NCBI GenBank assembly: GCA_019400425.1
Contig: JAFREE010000022.1
Coordinates: forward strand, 1-64,000
Length of the DNA stretch: 64,000 nt
Reading direction: 5' to 3'
Source: Hymenochaete sp. R1
Lineage: Eukaryota; Basidiomycota; Agaricomycetes; Hymenochaetales; Hymenochaetaceae
The notes beneath the pieces are model-generated. The model saw only the letters and a list, made by a program, of their open reading frames with translations. It searched no databases and was not told the origin of the DNA. Shown one piece after another: positions 47,160 through 59,360 of this stretch (the stretch's first letter is position 1; each line of letters opens with the position of its first letter). The translations under genes and the position numbers were made by a program.

Positions 47160-50100
47160 TCACCAACCACCAGGCGGATTCCTCGGCGCCCATCCCCCAG
47201 GTCCACCCGGCCCACCCGCACCATACCCGCCTGGCCCTCCCGGCCCCGCCCCGGGTCCGGGTCCACCAAATCCACCAGGTCCACCAGGTGGCGCCCCGTA
47301 CGCATCCGGGAAACCCATCGGTCCACCGCCCCCAGGTCCACCAGGCATCGAGAACCCTCCCGGCACGCCCGGACCTCCTGGACCGGAGGGAGGAGAGCTG
47401 TACGAGGGTGCGTAGCCGCCGTGGTCTGCGGAGGGGTAGGAGGAGACGGAGGGAGGGGCGTACGAGGATGGTTGGGGGTATCCTTGGGAGTGTGTGTGGG
47501 AGTGGGATGGATGTGGATGGTGGCCATCGCCGTGTCCGGGGGGTCCGGGTTGGTATTCGCCGCCGCCGCCGCCGCCGGTGTAGTAGCTTGAGGCTTCGCC
47601 CGTCGCAGCTGCTGGAGGCGCGCCATACGACGACCCGGTGGGTGGTAGGGAAGGCATCGACGACGCCGCTGGGCCAACGTAGCTCGGGACGTTCGATTCC
47701 GGGCCTGCACCGGGTCCAGGTCTGTTCCCTGGGACATCAGGCGGTCCAGACGGCGGTGCCTCCCGACTCCCATACCCAAACCCGCCTACGCCAGGGAACC
47801 CACCACCACCCCCACCTGCATACGACCCAAGATTAAACGAACTGCCACCCCCAGGACCGTGATGCTGACCATGCCCATACCCATGCCCATAACCCTGACT
47901 CTGACTCTGACTGGGCGGGCGCCCCGTCACCGCATTCACCTTCCCCAACAACCCCTGCGCCTGGCTATACCCCGGGATCCCCTGCACCGCTCCCTGGATA
48001 TACCCATTAATCCCCGCCTGCGCGTTCATCCCGGCATTCTGCGCCGCGGACCCTGACCCCTCTGCGAAGGCGTTCCCACCGCCCTCGCCCGCGAGACGAA
48101 TGTTTCGGTGCTCGCGCACGGCTTCCTTCGAGAGGCGGGCGATGATCTGCGATTGGCGGGCGCCGAGGGAGGTGACCCAGTCGCGCATGCATTGGAGCAT
48201 CTCGCGTTGGACTTTGGAGTTGGGGTCGTGGAAGTCGGGGTGGAATCTGAAAGTGGGGATTAATAAAATTTCGTACTCCTTATGTTTGTTGATTGAGGGA
48301 TTGAGGGAGGAAGAGAAATGAGGGGGCGGGACTTACAGGCACTCTAGAATTTCGCGCGTTGTCGTGTTCACGTCGACAGAGTTGTCAGACCATGCTTTCA
48401 CGATGCGTTGAACGGCGAACGTAACGACGACCATGGCGATCCTCCCAGCAGGCTCGTTCAAGATCAAGTTCTGTACACTCAAATGTCAACCTACCGCCGA
48501 AAAAAATACACCATAACAAACAAAGATACAAAGATACTCACGAAATGATCTTTACTCAAGAACGAATGCGTGGGATCCGACTGTAAAACAACAACAACAA
48601 TAATACAACATCAGTCCATGTATTCGCAAAAGAAAATCCAAAGACCTAATCGGAGAGGAGAGAAAAGATCGATATCACCAACTCACCGCTCCAGGGTCAT
48701 TAAACACCTCATACTGGTCATGGCTATCGATCACCTCTCCTGACGCCGCGTTCAAGCCCGTCGTAGCCGTCTTGAGGAGGGGTTTCACGTACGGCTCGAG
48801 CGTCGTGAATATGAAAACGGAGATCGAGTCCATGATTTTCTCGATGAGGGCGCCGAGGCCTGGGATCTTCTCTGGAGGCGTAGAGGTGTGATTTGACATG
48901 AAAGTCAGTCGAATTGTGGAAGGTTTCTTTTCTGCGTGGATATAGACGCACCGATGGTCTTTTCGATCTTCTTCACAACTGCGCGATTAAAAAAATCCAT
49001 GAACAACGCCTCATTTCTAAGCAAAAAAAAAAAACAGGCACACGCACCCGAATCCCTAAACGTCAACACCCTCCACAACACCGCATGCAACTCCTGCGGA
49101 CTCATATCCTCCGGCCTCTTCCCCCCACTCTGGCCAGGCCTCTCCCCCGCCGCCCGGATCCGCTCGCAATCGTCCATCCCGCGCTTCATCTCGTCGCTCG
49201 ACATCCCAGAGTCCGACGTGTCGGGGAGCCGCATGAGGAGGTCCCGCACGAGGCTGGTGATGTTCGTGTCGGAGGAACCGGAACCGCCCAGGCTGCGCGT
49301 GGTGCCGCCGGACCCGCCGGAGCGGGCGCGGGCGTTGTCGAATTCTTTGTTGAGGTCTGTGACGGAGGCTTGGCTCTGGGGATGGAAGGAGGCAAGGGGG
49401 CAGAGAGTTGGATTGTAAGTTATCGATGGATGTCATTTTTGTAGAAAGTAAAATCGATGGTCGAAGGAGGGGGGACTACGTACGATGTGATCAGTTGCCT
49501 CGCCCAATAAACTATGAATAAAATCGCTAGACCCGAACGTCCCTTCAAATATAATATCATAAGCATCCAAACCCACCCCCCAACACAACAGTACGAAAAA
49601 AAAAATTAACGCTCACCAGTCACAAGCGGCGCGACGCTCTTCCCATTCCGCGCACGCACGCGCACACGATCGCCGACATGCAAGAACACATTTTGATGGC
49701 CCATCTCCTGGAGCGCGAGCTCGCAAAAGTTGGAGTGGGCGGTGAAGTCTTCTAGGGTGTGCATCTGCTCTCGTCGCCGTTCCCGTTCCCGAACCCGAGC
49801 CCCAAGATCGAAATAAAAGCGAAGCAAAAAAGCCAGCACGGTCAGAACCATACACACACACCACCAAGCTCACGAAAAAGAAAATCGAACTGACCGCTTG
49901 CCCAAGCAACCTATACGCCTCGTACAAGTTCTTCTTCTCCTCCATCCGCCCGCCGCCCCCATTCTTCGCGGCCCGTCCAAGCCGGATGCACTGCTCGATC
50001 GTCTTTCGCACGAGGGACTTCGAGGTATCCCAATGGCCGTCCTCTGAGGAGCGTAATCGCAGTCGCAGTTGAAAGTCGCAGTTGTAAGTCGAAGCCGGTC

Positions 50101-51768
50101 AATCAATGTTATGTCAGTCCCGCTCTGATTTCCAGTGAATGCCGAAAGATAAAAAGTGCCGGGAAGAAAGAATGAATGAAGAAAACACTCGCACCATTCG
50201 CGATATAGTTCTTCATCCCCGTGCGAGGGTCGATCTCAAGCTCGCGCGGGTCCACGGGTCCACGGAGACGCCGGTCGTAAGTGCGCGGGTCCTCGCCTTC
50301 GCCGTAGCCCTTGGGGTTATCGATGTGCTCGGTCTATTACGGGTCGAGACGCGTGTATAAGCGTTTTGGAAGTTTCGGGTTGTGTGTTTGGGGATTCGTG
50401 GGGAGGTTTCGTAGGGGTGAAAGATATTCGGTCGTTCCGGTCATCCCAAGAGAGAAAAAGTTGCGATTAGATGAACGTTTGCGGGGTAGGGTGGTACGGA
50501 GGGGATACGGTAAACTCCAAAAGAAAACACTAATACACACCGGGAGATAAACAGCGAGCCGCTCCTCCGTCACTTCGAACTCGTGCGTCGCATATCCGTG
50601 CGCGAGGAACCCAAGGACCATGCATAGGTTGATGATTGTCTGCGGAGAAAGGCGTCCGGTGTGTGTGCGGGAAGGGAGGTGGGGTTGGTTAGTGATCAGA
50701 GTCGCGAAGGTTCGGAGGTTAGAAGGTTAGAGGAAAGAAAGGAGAAAGGAGTGGTGGTTTTTCGGATTAGATTTGGTAATGTTATTGATGATGCGAGCTG
50801 CATGCTCGTGAATGGTGGTGGAAGACGAGTGCCCAATAGTAATGCTCGTGTGACTTCAAGGCTCGGAGATGGTTTAGTCCCGTCCCGAGTACTAATATTC
50901 GGGTGTCCAATGTCCATACTGTGAGCCATTTCCACCACGTCGGGCGGAGATGGCCCGGCCCAGAAATCGTCAAACGAGCATTGGCAAGCGCATTTACACG
51001 CAAAGTTGGGTGCACAGAGGGCGGAAGAGGACAAAAGAGGACAAAAGAGCAAGAGAGAAAGGGAGAGAGAGAAGATGGGATGGGGAAAACGGCGTACCTG
51101 CAGAGGAAGTTTCTTGAGACCTGCGATGTCCACCGCCTGCGAATAATCTCGGAGCCAGTTTCTACATTGTCGACAGCGGCGCGGCCAATGGCGTCCATCG
51201 TCAGCATCAACAACAGCAACGACGACAACGTCCCGACCCACACGCCAAAGTGGTTCACAGATTCAAGAGGGAAAGCAAAGGCAAGAAATGAGTTACGTTT
51301 ACGCATTCGCGAGAAAAGGGGGAGGACGCCTGAGACCCGGAACGCACCCAAAATAGATCCTCTTGATGTCAAGCCCGCCGAATTTGCTTTTGGCGCCGAT
51401 AGCGCCAAGGAGACCTCCGCTGCTTTTAGCGATCTCTGCGAGGACGTCTTCCTGTACATTCAAAGTTTTAGCGGGGAGAGGAAGGGGTTGCGACAGGAGT
51501 GAGTCAGGAGGCGGGTGAGATAACGAGTTGGACTGGAGATGGGACGTACGATATCACCGTGTCGAAATGCTTTGCCTTCGAGGTATGCGAAGCTATTGTG
51601 GGAGAGTGGGGGGTGAGAGATGAGACGATGAGACAAGGGCTTTGAGAGAGGAATGATGGGAACGCACCTAGGGATGTTCCCAGCGCCGAAGGCGTATACG
51701 CCCTGACCTGGTAGACAGACGGTGAGGACGAAGAGGACGAGGAACAGGATGGTCAAGTTGGACGGCAT
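47160..51768 (-). CDS. het-C: HET-C-type heterokaryon incompatibility protein homologue
   Basis: Fifteen exons, 901 aa: 51768-51668, 51592-51550, 51451-51348, 51161-51098, 50639-50541, 50333-50195, 50043-49895, 49764-49617, 49542-49484, 49375-49048, 48978-48952, 48871-48687, 48580-48542, 48470-48337, 48246-47160. The signal-type N-terminus MPSNLTILFLVLFVLTVCLP leads into the HET-C core: FAYLEGKAFRHGDIEDVL, IKRIYFGNWLRDYSQAVDI, EHIDNPKGYGEGEDPRTYDRRLRGPV, RRLRGPVDPRELEIDPRTGMKNYI and MHTLEDFTAHSNFCELAL. About 250 C-terminal residues are Gly/Pro/Tyr-rich, as in the Neurospora protein. In ascomycetes allelic het-c differences trigger self/non-self cell death; in basidiomycetes the role is unproven. 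Confidence 0.93.
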
Positions 51769-52363
51769 CCTGGCAGACGAGGACGAGGACGAGGGGTGTT
51801 ACTGCTTTGTCTGTGTCTGTGAGTGGGTGATGTATTTTGAGACGATGATGGTGGAAGGGAGAGATGATGATGGCGGTGATGAGTGGAATGTATGCGCTGA
51901 AGAGAGAGAGGCCGACGTCCAATCGGGAATGGGAAACCATCACAGATCCGGAGTTGAATTCTCTTGGGGGCTCCAAATGCAATAACAGTACTAGTACTAG
52001 TAGTACTAGTGTCTCCTGCGACTGGTACTCGCTCGAGCATTCCAGTTGAGCATGGTCCAGTTTTAAAAAGAAATATGAGATATTAATAACAGAGTGGTTA
52101 GGTGAGCCGGCGGCAGAAGCTGCACTCCTATTCCTATTCATTCATATACAATATTAAATATTAATGACTGACACTAGTAATGACGACTGCCGAGGGTAAA
52201 GCAAAGGAGCACTCCAAGCCAAGAAATATTAATATTTAATATTAAATATTCACTAGACTTCACTTTGCGCTATCCGCTAACCTGTCAACACTTCCCATCC
52301 TTCTTTCTCTCCCACCACCACCATCCATCCATCCACTAGTAGTAGTACTCGCCATCCTCCCAA
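51769..52363. promoter_or_regulatory. Divergent promoter region between the HET-C gene and the 52364 gene
   Basis: A 595-nt spacer read in both directions. It holds a 24-nt block of overlapping ACTAGT/AGTACT units at 51987-52010 and two AT-only blocks at 52150-52165 and 52225-52250. The second block contains a perfect 20-bp palindrome at 52231-52250. No TATA box of the lectin type is evident. Confidence 0.55.
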
Positions 52364-54145
52364 ATGCTCTCCATATCCCATCCTTCGTCTCAATCTCAAT
52401 CCCAATCCCACACTGGCACCCAACTCCAACCGACTCCCTTCCCAGAGTCCCGCTCCCAAGGCCGTCGTCTCCCCCACATGCCTCCACCTGCCCGCTCCGT
52501 CATAAACGTCGTCGCAGGCGGCCGCAAGAAACGTCACAATCAACACGCCATGTTCCCGTCCTCGCCTGCGTCTCCCTCAGTATCGGCGTTCAACTCGAGC
52601 GCTGACCTGCCAGTGGGTGCGAAGCTTGAGCCAAAGAGGAGCGTGAGTTCGCCTGTCGTCGTTTCTTCTCGAACCAAGGAGAAGGAGAAGGAAAGAAAGA
52701 AAGGCGGAAGAAGGACAAGCGGGCTGTTCCAACAACTTGACACTTCGCGAAAACGTGAGTCAAAGGCAAAGTTCAAGGCGAAAGCGGAGAAGGACGGGGA
52801 GGGGTCCGAGCCTGAAACAGCTGAACCCGATGGGAAAGCGGACGCTACTCCAGCTCAAGCTCAAGCAAAGGCCGGCGTTGCGGATTCGAATAGCAACACG
52901 AACACGAGCTCGTCCTCCACCAATGCAGCGGCGGCAGCGGCGTCCACGTCTTCCAACGCCAGAACCGAGCCCAAGTCGTCCCCATCCAACGATCAAACAC
53001 AAAACGGACATCCTGGTGCCAACAATGCCATCGCCAACACCAACGCCAATGCGTCAGAATCCAGCTTAGACGCAAACGTCTCGTCACTAGGCGGAGGAGG
53101 AGTACCCAAACCCCTCACCTTCCCGCACGTCGCGCACCTCTTCGTCAAGCTCCGCCGCGTACAGCGCAAGTCCAAAGCGCACCATATCGATTCCAACTCG
53201 GGCGTCGAGCCAGCTACGCACGAGGTGCTTTTACCCCTCCTCGCGCCCTCTGCCTCTGCTCCTGGCGTGAACGAGGGCGGGGTTCCGGGCGGGGATGGTG
53301 TGATTGGTGCTGGTACTAGCACAAAGGGCACGAACGGTCCGGGGTCTTCCCCCGAATCTAAACCCCAATCCCCCCGTCGACCCGAGGCTGAGTCTGGGGC
53401 TTCGGCTGAGGCCAACCCCGAGAACATCGGCTCTAACTCCACAAAGACAAAGTCCCAGCCTTCGCCGCCGCCGGCTCACGCTCCGCTCCTGCACAAAGTC
53501 GCCCGTCTCGAGATCCTCGACGTGTACGCGTGTCTGGACGGGGTGGACGTGCTGAAGCTTCTGCGCGCGAGCCGGGCGGGGTTGTTGGCTCATATCGGCG
53601 CTGGGACGGGTACTGGAATTGGGAGTGGGAGTGGGGGGTTGCTTGTTGATGAACAGTGCGTCTTTTATTTTATTTTCTTTCGTTTCGTTTCACGATATTC
53701 ACCTCATCCTGAATTCTCTTCGCCCGTTTTGTTCACTATCCTCTACCGCCCTCCATCCATTTCTTTTTCTTTTTCTTTCAATAATAATACGAATACGAAC
53801 GCTAACCCGTTCCATCACTGGCACTGTGACAGGTGGTCCGTCTCCATCTGCGGCCCCAAACACCGCTCAGACGGCTCCTTCCGCGTCCACGTCCGCTATG
53901 CAGCCACCGCATGCAGGAGCAGAATCGCATTCTCCTCATCCTCTTCTTCCTTCCCAACCTCAAACCCAACCGCAACATCAACCGCAACTCCAAACGACAC
54001 GAATACGGTCGGTAGTAAGGAATCGACGCCGCCGCTGAGAGATCCGGGACAGCCTGTGGCGCCTGAGAAGGCGCGGGGGGTACCCGGGTTGATGACGATT
54101 GTGAGTCGGGGGACGGAGCATTTGAGCGTTGTGGAGATGTTTTGA
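52364..54145 (+). CDS. Orphan low-complexity protein (534 aa)
   Basis: Exons 52364-53655 and 53833-54145. The 177-nt intron (GTGCGT...GACAG) is a multiple of three and has no stop, so retention would give a 593-aa form; its pyrimidine-rich, Phe/Asn-coding content argues for removal. Not recognised. Ser/Ala/Asn/Gln-rich tracts fill residues 1-240 and 300-370. Two ordered islands stand out: FPHVAHLFVKLRRVQRKSKAHH at about 255 and HKVARLEILDVYACLDGVDVL at about 378. The short C-terminal block after the intron (WSVSICGPKHRSDGSF) is also ordered. Divergent from the HET-C gene, so possibly co-regulated. Nothing in it predicts a function. Confidence 0.6.
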   Translation: MLSISHPSSQSQSQSHTGTQLQPTPFPESRSQGRRLPHMPPPARSVINVVAGGRKKRHNQHAMFPSSPASPSVSAFNSSADLPVGAKLEPKRSVSSPVVVSSRTKEKEKERKKGGRRTSGLFQQLDTSRKRESKAKFKAKAEKDGEGSEPETAEPDGKADATPAQAQAKAGVADSNSNTNTSSSSTNAAAAAASTSSNARTEPKSSPSNDQTQNGHPGANNAIANTNANASESSLDANVSSLGGGGVPKPLTFPHVAHLFVKLRRVQRKSKAHHIDSNSGVEPATHEVLLPLLAPSASAPGVNEGGVPGGDGVIGAGTSTKGTNGPGSSPESKPQSPRRPEAESGASAEANPENIGSNSTKTKSQPSPPPAHAPLLHKVARLEILDVYACLDGVDVLKLLRASRAGLLAHIGAGTGTGIGSGSGGLLVDEQCVFYFIFFRFVSRYSPHPEFSSPVLFTILYRPPSISFSFSFNNNTNTNANPFHHWHCDRWSVSICGPKHRSDGSFRVHVRYAATACRSRIAFSSSSSSFPTSNPTATSTATPNDTNTVGSKESTPPLRDPGQPVAPEKARGVPGLMTIVSRGTEHLSVVEMF

Positions 54146-56646
54146 GATTGGGTTTGTGTTTGGGGGTTCGTTTGTGTCTGTGTTTGGATTGTGGATTTGG
54201 ATTTGGATTTGGGAGGACGGGTAGAAGGTGGATTGTGTGTGGTGCTTTGAGGTTGAGTGGCTTTCGTCTGTTGATTTTTTTTAAAACAAAAGACAATTCC
54301 TTTCGCGTTTCCGTCTCTGTCACTAGTATCGTTTCTCTCGCTTTTGACCCCTTTCGAATATTAATCTCGCTCTGTAAGTACTAGTGCTCCTTCTTTCTCG
54401 TTTCGTTTCGTTTCGTTTCTTTCCGTTTTTCTTTGGATTTCTTTTGGCATAAAGTAAAGCGCATCCGCTCTTCCTCCCTCCTTCCCCATTCCCCATCTCT
54501 CTTCTCCGTCTCTCAACTTCCATCGTACATCACACATCTCTCAACTTTCGTCTCTTAAATCACACATCTGAACCTCCATCGTACACCTCGCATCTCGCAC
54601 CGTACAACTCGAATAAACCCCACAAACCCACAACTCCAAACCACAGAAACCCCCTAATCATCCCCGTGTCATCCTCGTTCTCGTTCCCAGGTTCGAGTCC
54701 GAGTCTAATCAATATCAAAACCTAAATCTTACATCTTGAATACTGGATTTTAATCTAAGTTTTAATGTCCACCGTTCGTTCGACATTTGCTATTTCCTAT
54801 TTGCTATTTGCTACTTTTACACTTCAAGGTGTACGCGCCTATCGATATCCGGATATCTTCGATTCTTTGATTCCTTGTCTCTAGGGACTCTAGAGACTCC
54901 AGAGACTCTGTAACTCGAGCAGGACCACCAAAAGGACGCAACCAGAGCCAGAGCCAGAGCTCAGAACCGGAAATACCCTCAGACTCGGAGACTCGGAGAC
55001 AGAGACAGGTCCTCCCGGACCTACTTGAAGTCAACGACGGAGTGCTCAGTAAGTTCGAGTCTCACGACGTTAAAACGTTAAAACGTTGGTCGTTGGGCGT
55101 TGCTGCCAGAAACACACAAACGCAGACGCAGACGCAGTCATAGCCTGAGTAACTGGTAAGTACTAACTGGTAAGTAGTACGTAGTAGGTAGTAAGGCCAG
55201 CCTGGGAAGTGCTGATAGTTAAATAGCAGTCGCCCCGCTGACGGACTCTTCTGATTCTTCGTCATTCTTAAGTTTTTAGATTTTTAAGTTTTATTTTTTA
55301 CACGATCGATCGCGATTTGCAGTTGCGGTGAGCGAACTTGAACGGGAGGAGAGGAGAGGAGTGGTTCGATTGTATTTCGATGGTATCGGTAATTGGTGTG
55401 TATGATGGATGACGATGTATGGATATTGTACGCACCTTATCTATACAGGGCTGGGCTTGCGCGATCATTATCATCTGCACTAGTACTGGCGCTGGTACTG
55501 GCACACTGGTACAGCGTCCACCCAGGTTGTCAGCGATTCACCGGGTCCCAAGTGACAAAGGCGTCTCAGGCTGTAACCGACTTGTTTCAAAATTCTATTT
55601 CTGTTGTTGAAAGAACTTGAGCTTCGCGAATCGCGATAGTGTGGATTTGCGGATCCAATAGCAATAGACCCGCGTATATAAGGAATATAAGGATGGTCGC
55701 CAGTGGAATATGAATATGAGGAATTGACTCGGACTCGGAGGTCGTCTCGAGAGGGTCAAGTCTGATGCTGATGCTACAGTATTGTAAGCGCGAATGCTGA
55801 CGCAGATGAGTCGGATAGAAGTAGAAGACGACGATCAAGTCCTTTCAATTTTAATTTGGAGGGCGTGCGTGCGTGCGTGCGAGAACCATGTTTCTTGCGC
55901 AATGTGCTATTAAGAGGAGGAAGAAACAATCGTAGAGTCAAAGAAATCGCATTGACGACCTTGTAATGACAAAAAGGGATGAGTAACAGAGAATGGCTGT
56001 AAATCAGCGCAACGCGTCTGACGCAATCCATTCTCGCTGCTCCTTCACCACATGAATGAACTCTTCTGTCTCTGGACTTGGACAAGTCATCCACCGGCAC
56101 AATCAATATGACTCACCTCGGCAGCGCGAGTAACAGCTCGAACCCCAACCATTCCAACCACACAACATCCAATGAATCAAAGAACCAGAGAATCGACGCA
56201 CTGCCCACTGCCCACTGTCCATTGTGCAGACGAAGCAGCAGCATGGAAGTCTCACCGAAAGACGTAAAGGATTGCGTAAACACGCGTCACGGGTGCAGGA
56301 CAAAAACAAGAGAACAATGAAAATGAAATACAAACGCGTCCACGTGACATATGTGTGACACGCGCTTAAGGGCCACGAGGCAAGGTGGGTCACTCGCGTA
56401 TAAAGCCCGCACGAGCGAACGACTCGGGTTTTCCCCTCTTGTCTTCCTACCACTCACTACCCCCCTCCCACCTTCGCTGTCGAGTCCTAAGCTCCAGACC
56501 GAGATACTCTCTACACTCGTCGTTCAACGCCCATCGCTCTCGACGACGATAACCACTTATCACCATCGATCGCGCATCAGTCGTTAGACATCATACCACA
56601 TCGAACGACACAACCACAACCACAACCACTTCACCACACGAACGAC
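54146..56646. other. Intergenic, low-complexity, no gene recognised
   Basis: Contains TTTCG repeats near 54399-54419, GACTC/GAGTC-type repeats at 54880-55010, GTTAAAAC repeats near 55070 and GTGC repeats near 55865. The frames at 55774-56453 on the minus strand are unsupported. Confidence 0.55.
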
Positions 56647-58879
56647 ATGGCCTGGTTCACAGGCATCGTCAATCGCATCGGAGCCATCGCCTCCGATGCG
56701 ATGGCTGCAGTTATCAACCCAACCACCAAAGACACCTTCGACGAAGCTGATACCAGCATCGGCAACATCAGCGACACGGATGCATACTCGCTGGAGGAAC
56801 TCCTAGGCTCTCCGGGGCTCACTACCGTTGTCTTCAGCGACAAGACTGGCAAGATCGTGCCCACTAAGGGCACTAAATCGGCAACGGCTAAGGCCAAGAA
56901 AGAAGTACGTGATCTGACAAATTGTGTTCCAATCTGTGACTAACAAGTAGTCTTTTCAGAATAACAACGACAATTTTTCAGAAGTCAAGACTTCACCCTC
57001 GACTACCACCACCGGCAAAGTCACTGTTGCTCACAGGAGCAACAACAAACAGTCTCACGATGTCCCTGGCTCCACCTCCGCTCCCGGTCTATCCAATGCC
57101 TCCCAACTTTACTTTGCCGAGCTCTTCGAATCTGCTCTCCTTCCGATCAACTTCAACTATCGCGTCAAGTCTGCGTTCGACGACAATCCGTTCGTATCCG
57201 TCAAACCCAACGCCGTCGAAGAATACCCCGCTCGCGCAAAGGCCCTCGCGTTCCACTACCTCCGCTACATGGCTGTCTACGGCATCTTCGACATCCCACC
57301 CTCATCGACTTTGACACCCGAAGACGTCGATCGCCTCTTCAGCTGCGGGTTCATCGACCTCAACGACGTCCAGGACTTCACGCTCGGCGCAGCGATGCTA
57401 GGCGTTGGGGCATACCGAAGGGTCGCACGCGAGACCGGTCAGTTTGGCAAGATCAGTGGTTATGCAGACGATAAGGTCGGAAGGTCTGGATGGTGGAGGA
57501 TCACAAGCAGCGAGAAGAAACCGACTGTCGAGGAGATTATAGCGTACGTCTGCGGAGAGGAAGAACGTCGCTCGGTTGCGGAAGAAGGACACGACGTGCA
57601 CGGAATGGCTAATGGTTATCACCTCAAACCAAAGGAACGTCTGGCTTTGGACTTGCAGTGGATGAAGAATCGCTTCGACGCTCACGGACAGTTTGGACTT
57701 AAGGATATGGCAGGCATTAACGATGAACGCGCCCTCCGGCTCATCCAAAGGCTCGACGCGTCCTTCATTCCATCGGCCGAATTTGATCCCTTCAAGGATT
57801 ACGGTGCACCCGAGGGTCTTTTCCCCACACCTTCCGTTGTCCTCGACTCGCCTTTCACCAACGCTACGAACACCCTTGAGTTCAAGTCCTCCCAGCCTCG
57901 GACCCCTTCATCTCGTCGCTCCAAGCGCGGACCACCACCGCTCGTATTCGAAACCCCTCGCGAGATGCTTCAGGCGGCAGAGCGTGACGAAAGGATCGCG
58001 AATATGCCTTACAGGAAGCTTGGCAGGCAGCACAGGCGGACGTCTAGCGTCTGTAATATCGATACCGACGCCGCTACTGGTAGCAAAACTGTTTCTCGGC
58101 GTTCACAGGGTCTCCGCCGCACCAAGACCATACGCATTGGAGATCCCTTCTACCCGGTTTGTACTCGTGACGGCTGCACGGAGACACGCAAGAACTCGCC
58201 GATGCCGGATCGGAAGCTGAAACGTACGGGTAGGAAGCGTGTCGTGTTCAACGAGAAGATCGAACTTTATGGTGAACCGGAATGGCTTTCGAAGATCAGC
58301 TCGGAGCGAAGAGACGAATGGATCGTGAATATTGTGGGAGATAAGGGCGCTGACGGTGACGTTGATGATGAGGTTCCGACTGATATTGGTGAATTTGGTC
58401 TCAGACTGTACACCCCGACGCCAACTTCAAGTCCTTCGAATGTCCATATTGATGCTGCTATGGTTGACGACCCCTTCGAACTTGACATGGACTTGGCCGA
58501 GGAGACTGTCGAAACACCGAACATCAAGATCGAGTCGTCGCCCGCGCAGTTTTCCAACCCGTCGACGCCAGATGGTTACAAGGTTCCCAGGTTTATCATC
58601 CAATCTCAACAGAAGCGCAAGCGTGATGACAGCGACGTCGACGGTTCAGAGGGAGATTCTTCAGTTACGGCTTTTAGGTTTGTCAGGCCGACTCCGAAGC
58701 GCCGTCGTAATGCCTTATCGAATGCCTCCAATGGCGATGATGCGGGTCCGAGACTGCCTAGTACTGGTCCGAGTAGGAGGATGACGGAGGTTGCACGCGA
58801 AACTGGATCTGGAGGTCACGGTATATCGATTCCGAGGAGGTCTATGAGAAGGACTGCAACGTACGCAAAGCTGCCTTGA
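56647..58879 (+). CDS. Orphan 725-aa protein
   Basis: Exons 56647-56904 and 56960-58879, joined by a 55-nt intron. Not recognised. One ordered region at about residues 115-320 (LYFAELFESALLPINFNYRVKS, HYLRYMAVYGIFDI, DLNDVQDFTLGAAMLGVGAYRR). The later part is Ser/Pro/Arg-rich, with basic clusters that could be nuclear signals (RRSKRG near 305, PKRRRNALSN near 675). The N-terminal 86 residues are helical then Lys-rich. The C-terminus ends in RSMRRTATYAKLP. The layout of one small domain plus disordered basic tails suggests a nuclear protein, but this is inference only. Confidence 0.75.
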
Positions 58880-59303
58880 GTGTCCAACGATCTTTGTGAG
58901 TTTCCCTCTGGCCTTTCGAGTCGACGAGGAAACTTACCTTTGTTTCTTGAATAGTTCCTTAGTGAATCCTAATCTGACTGTCGTAGTCGCCGCCGCTCCG
59001 CTTAGTGTATCGCGTCTCTTGGCGTTTGATACCTTCGTGTTGAGCTCGGTGACCAACGATTGTTTGAGAAGGATTCGTGAATGGAAAAAGGTCGAAGGCG
59101 CTTGAGTTCACAGCGTACCGTATCCTCTTATACTCCCTCCCTCTTTCTTCGATCCACCTGAGCCTCCTGCTCCTTTTCAGTGTTCTCCCTTTAATCTTCT
59201 GTCGCCTTTGGATGGAAGGATAGCTATTGTTGTCTGCCGCTTTGCGCCCCTAACGAACATCGTTCGTGGAGCTGTTCCATATCTCATTGTACTTGTCTCG
59301 TTT

Positions 59304-59307
<4 letters not shown>

Positions 59308-59354
<47 letters not shown>
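59308..59354. repeat. (TC)n microsatellite
   Basis: About 23 uninterrupted TC dinucleotides. Confidence 0.95.

Positions 59355-59360
<6 letters not shown>

Noticed and set aside
47132..47836. Plus-strand frames of 143-234 codons over the HET-C gene tail
   Set aside because: They are antisense shadows of Gly/Pro codons in the HET-C repeat region, with Pro/Arg-only translations.
52993..53593. Minus-strand frames opposite the 52364 gene
   Set aside because: They are antisense to a GC-rich low-complexity coding region with no start context or splice sites of their own.
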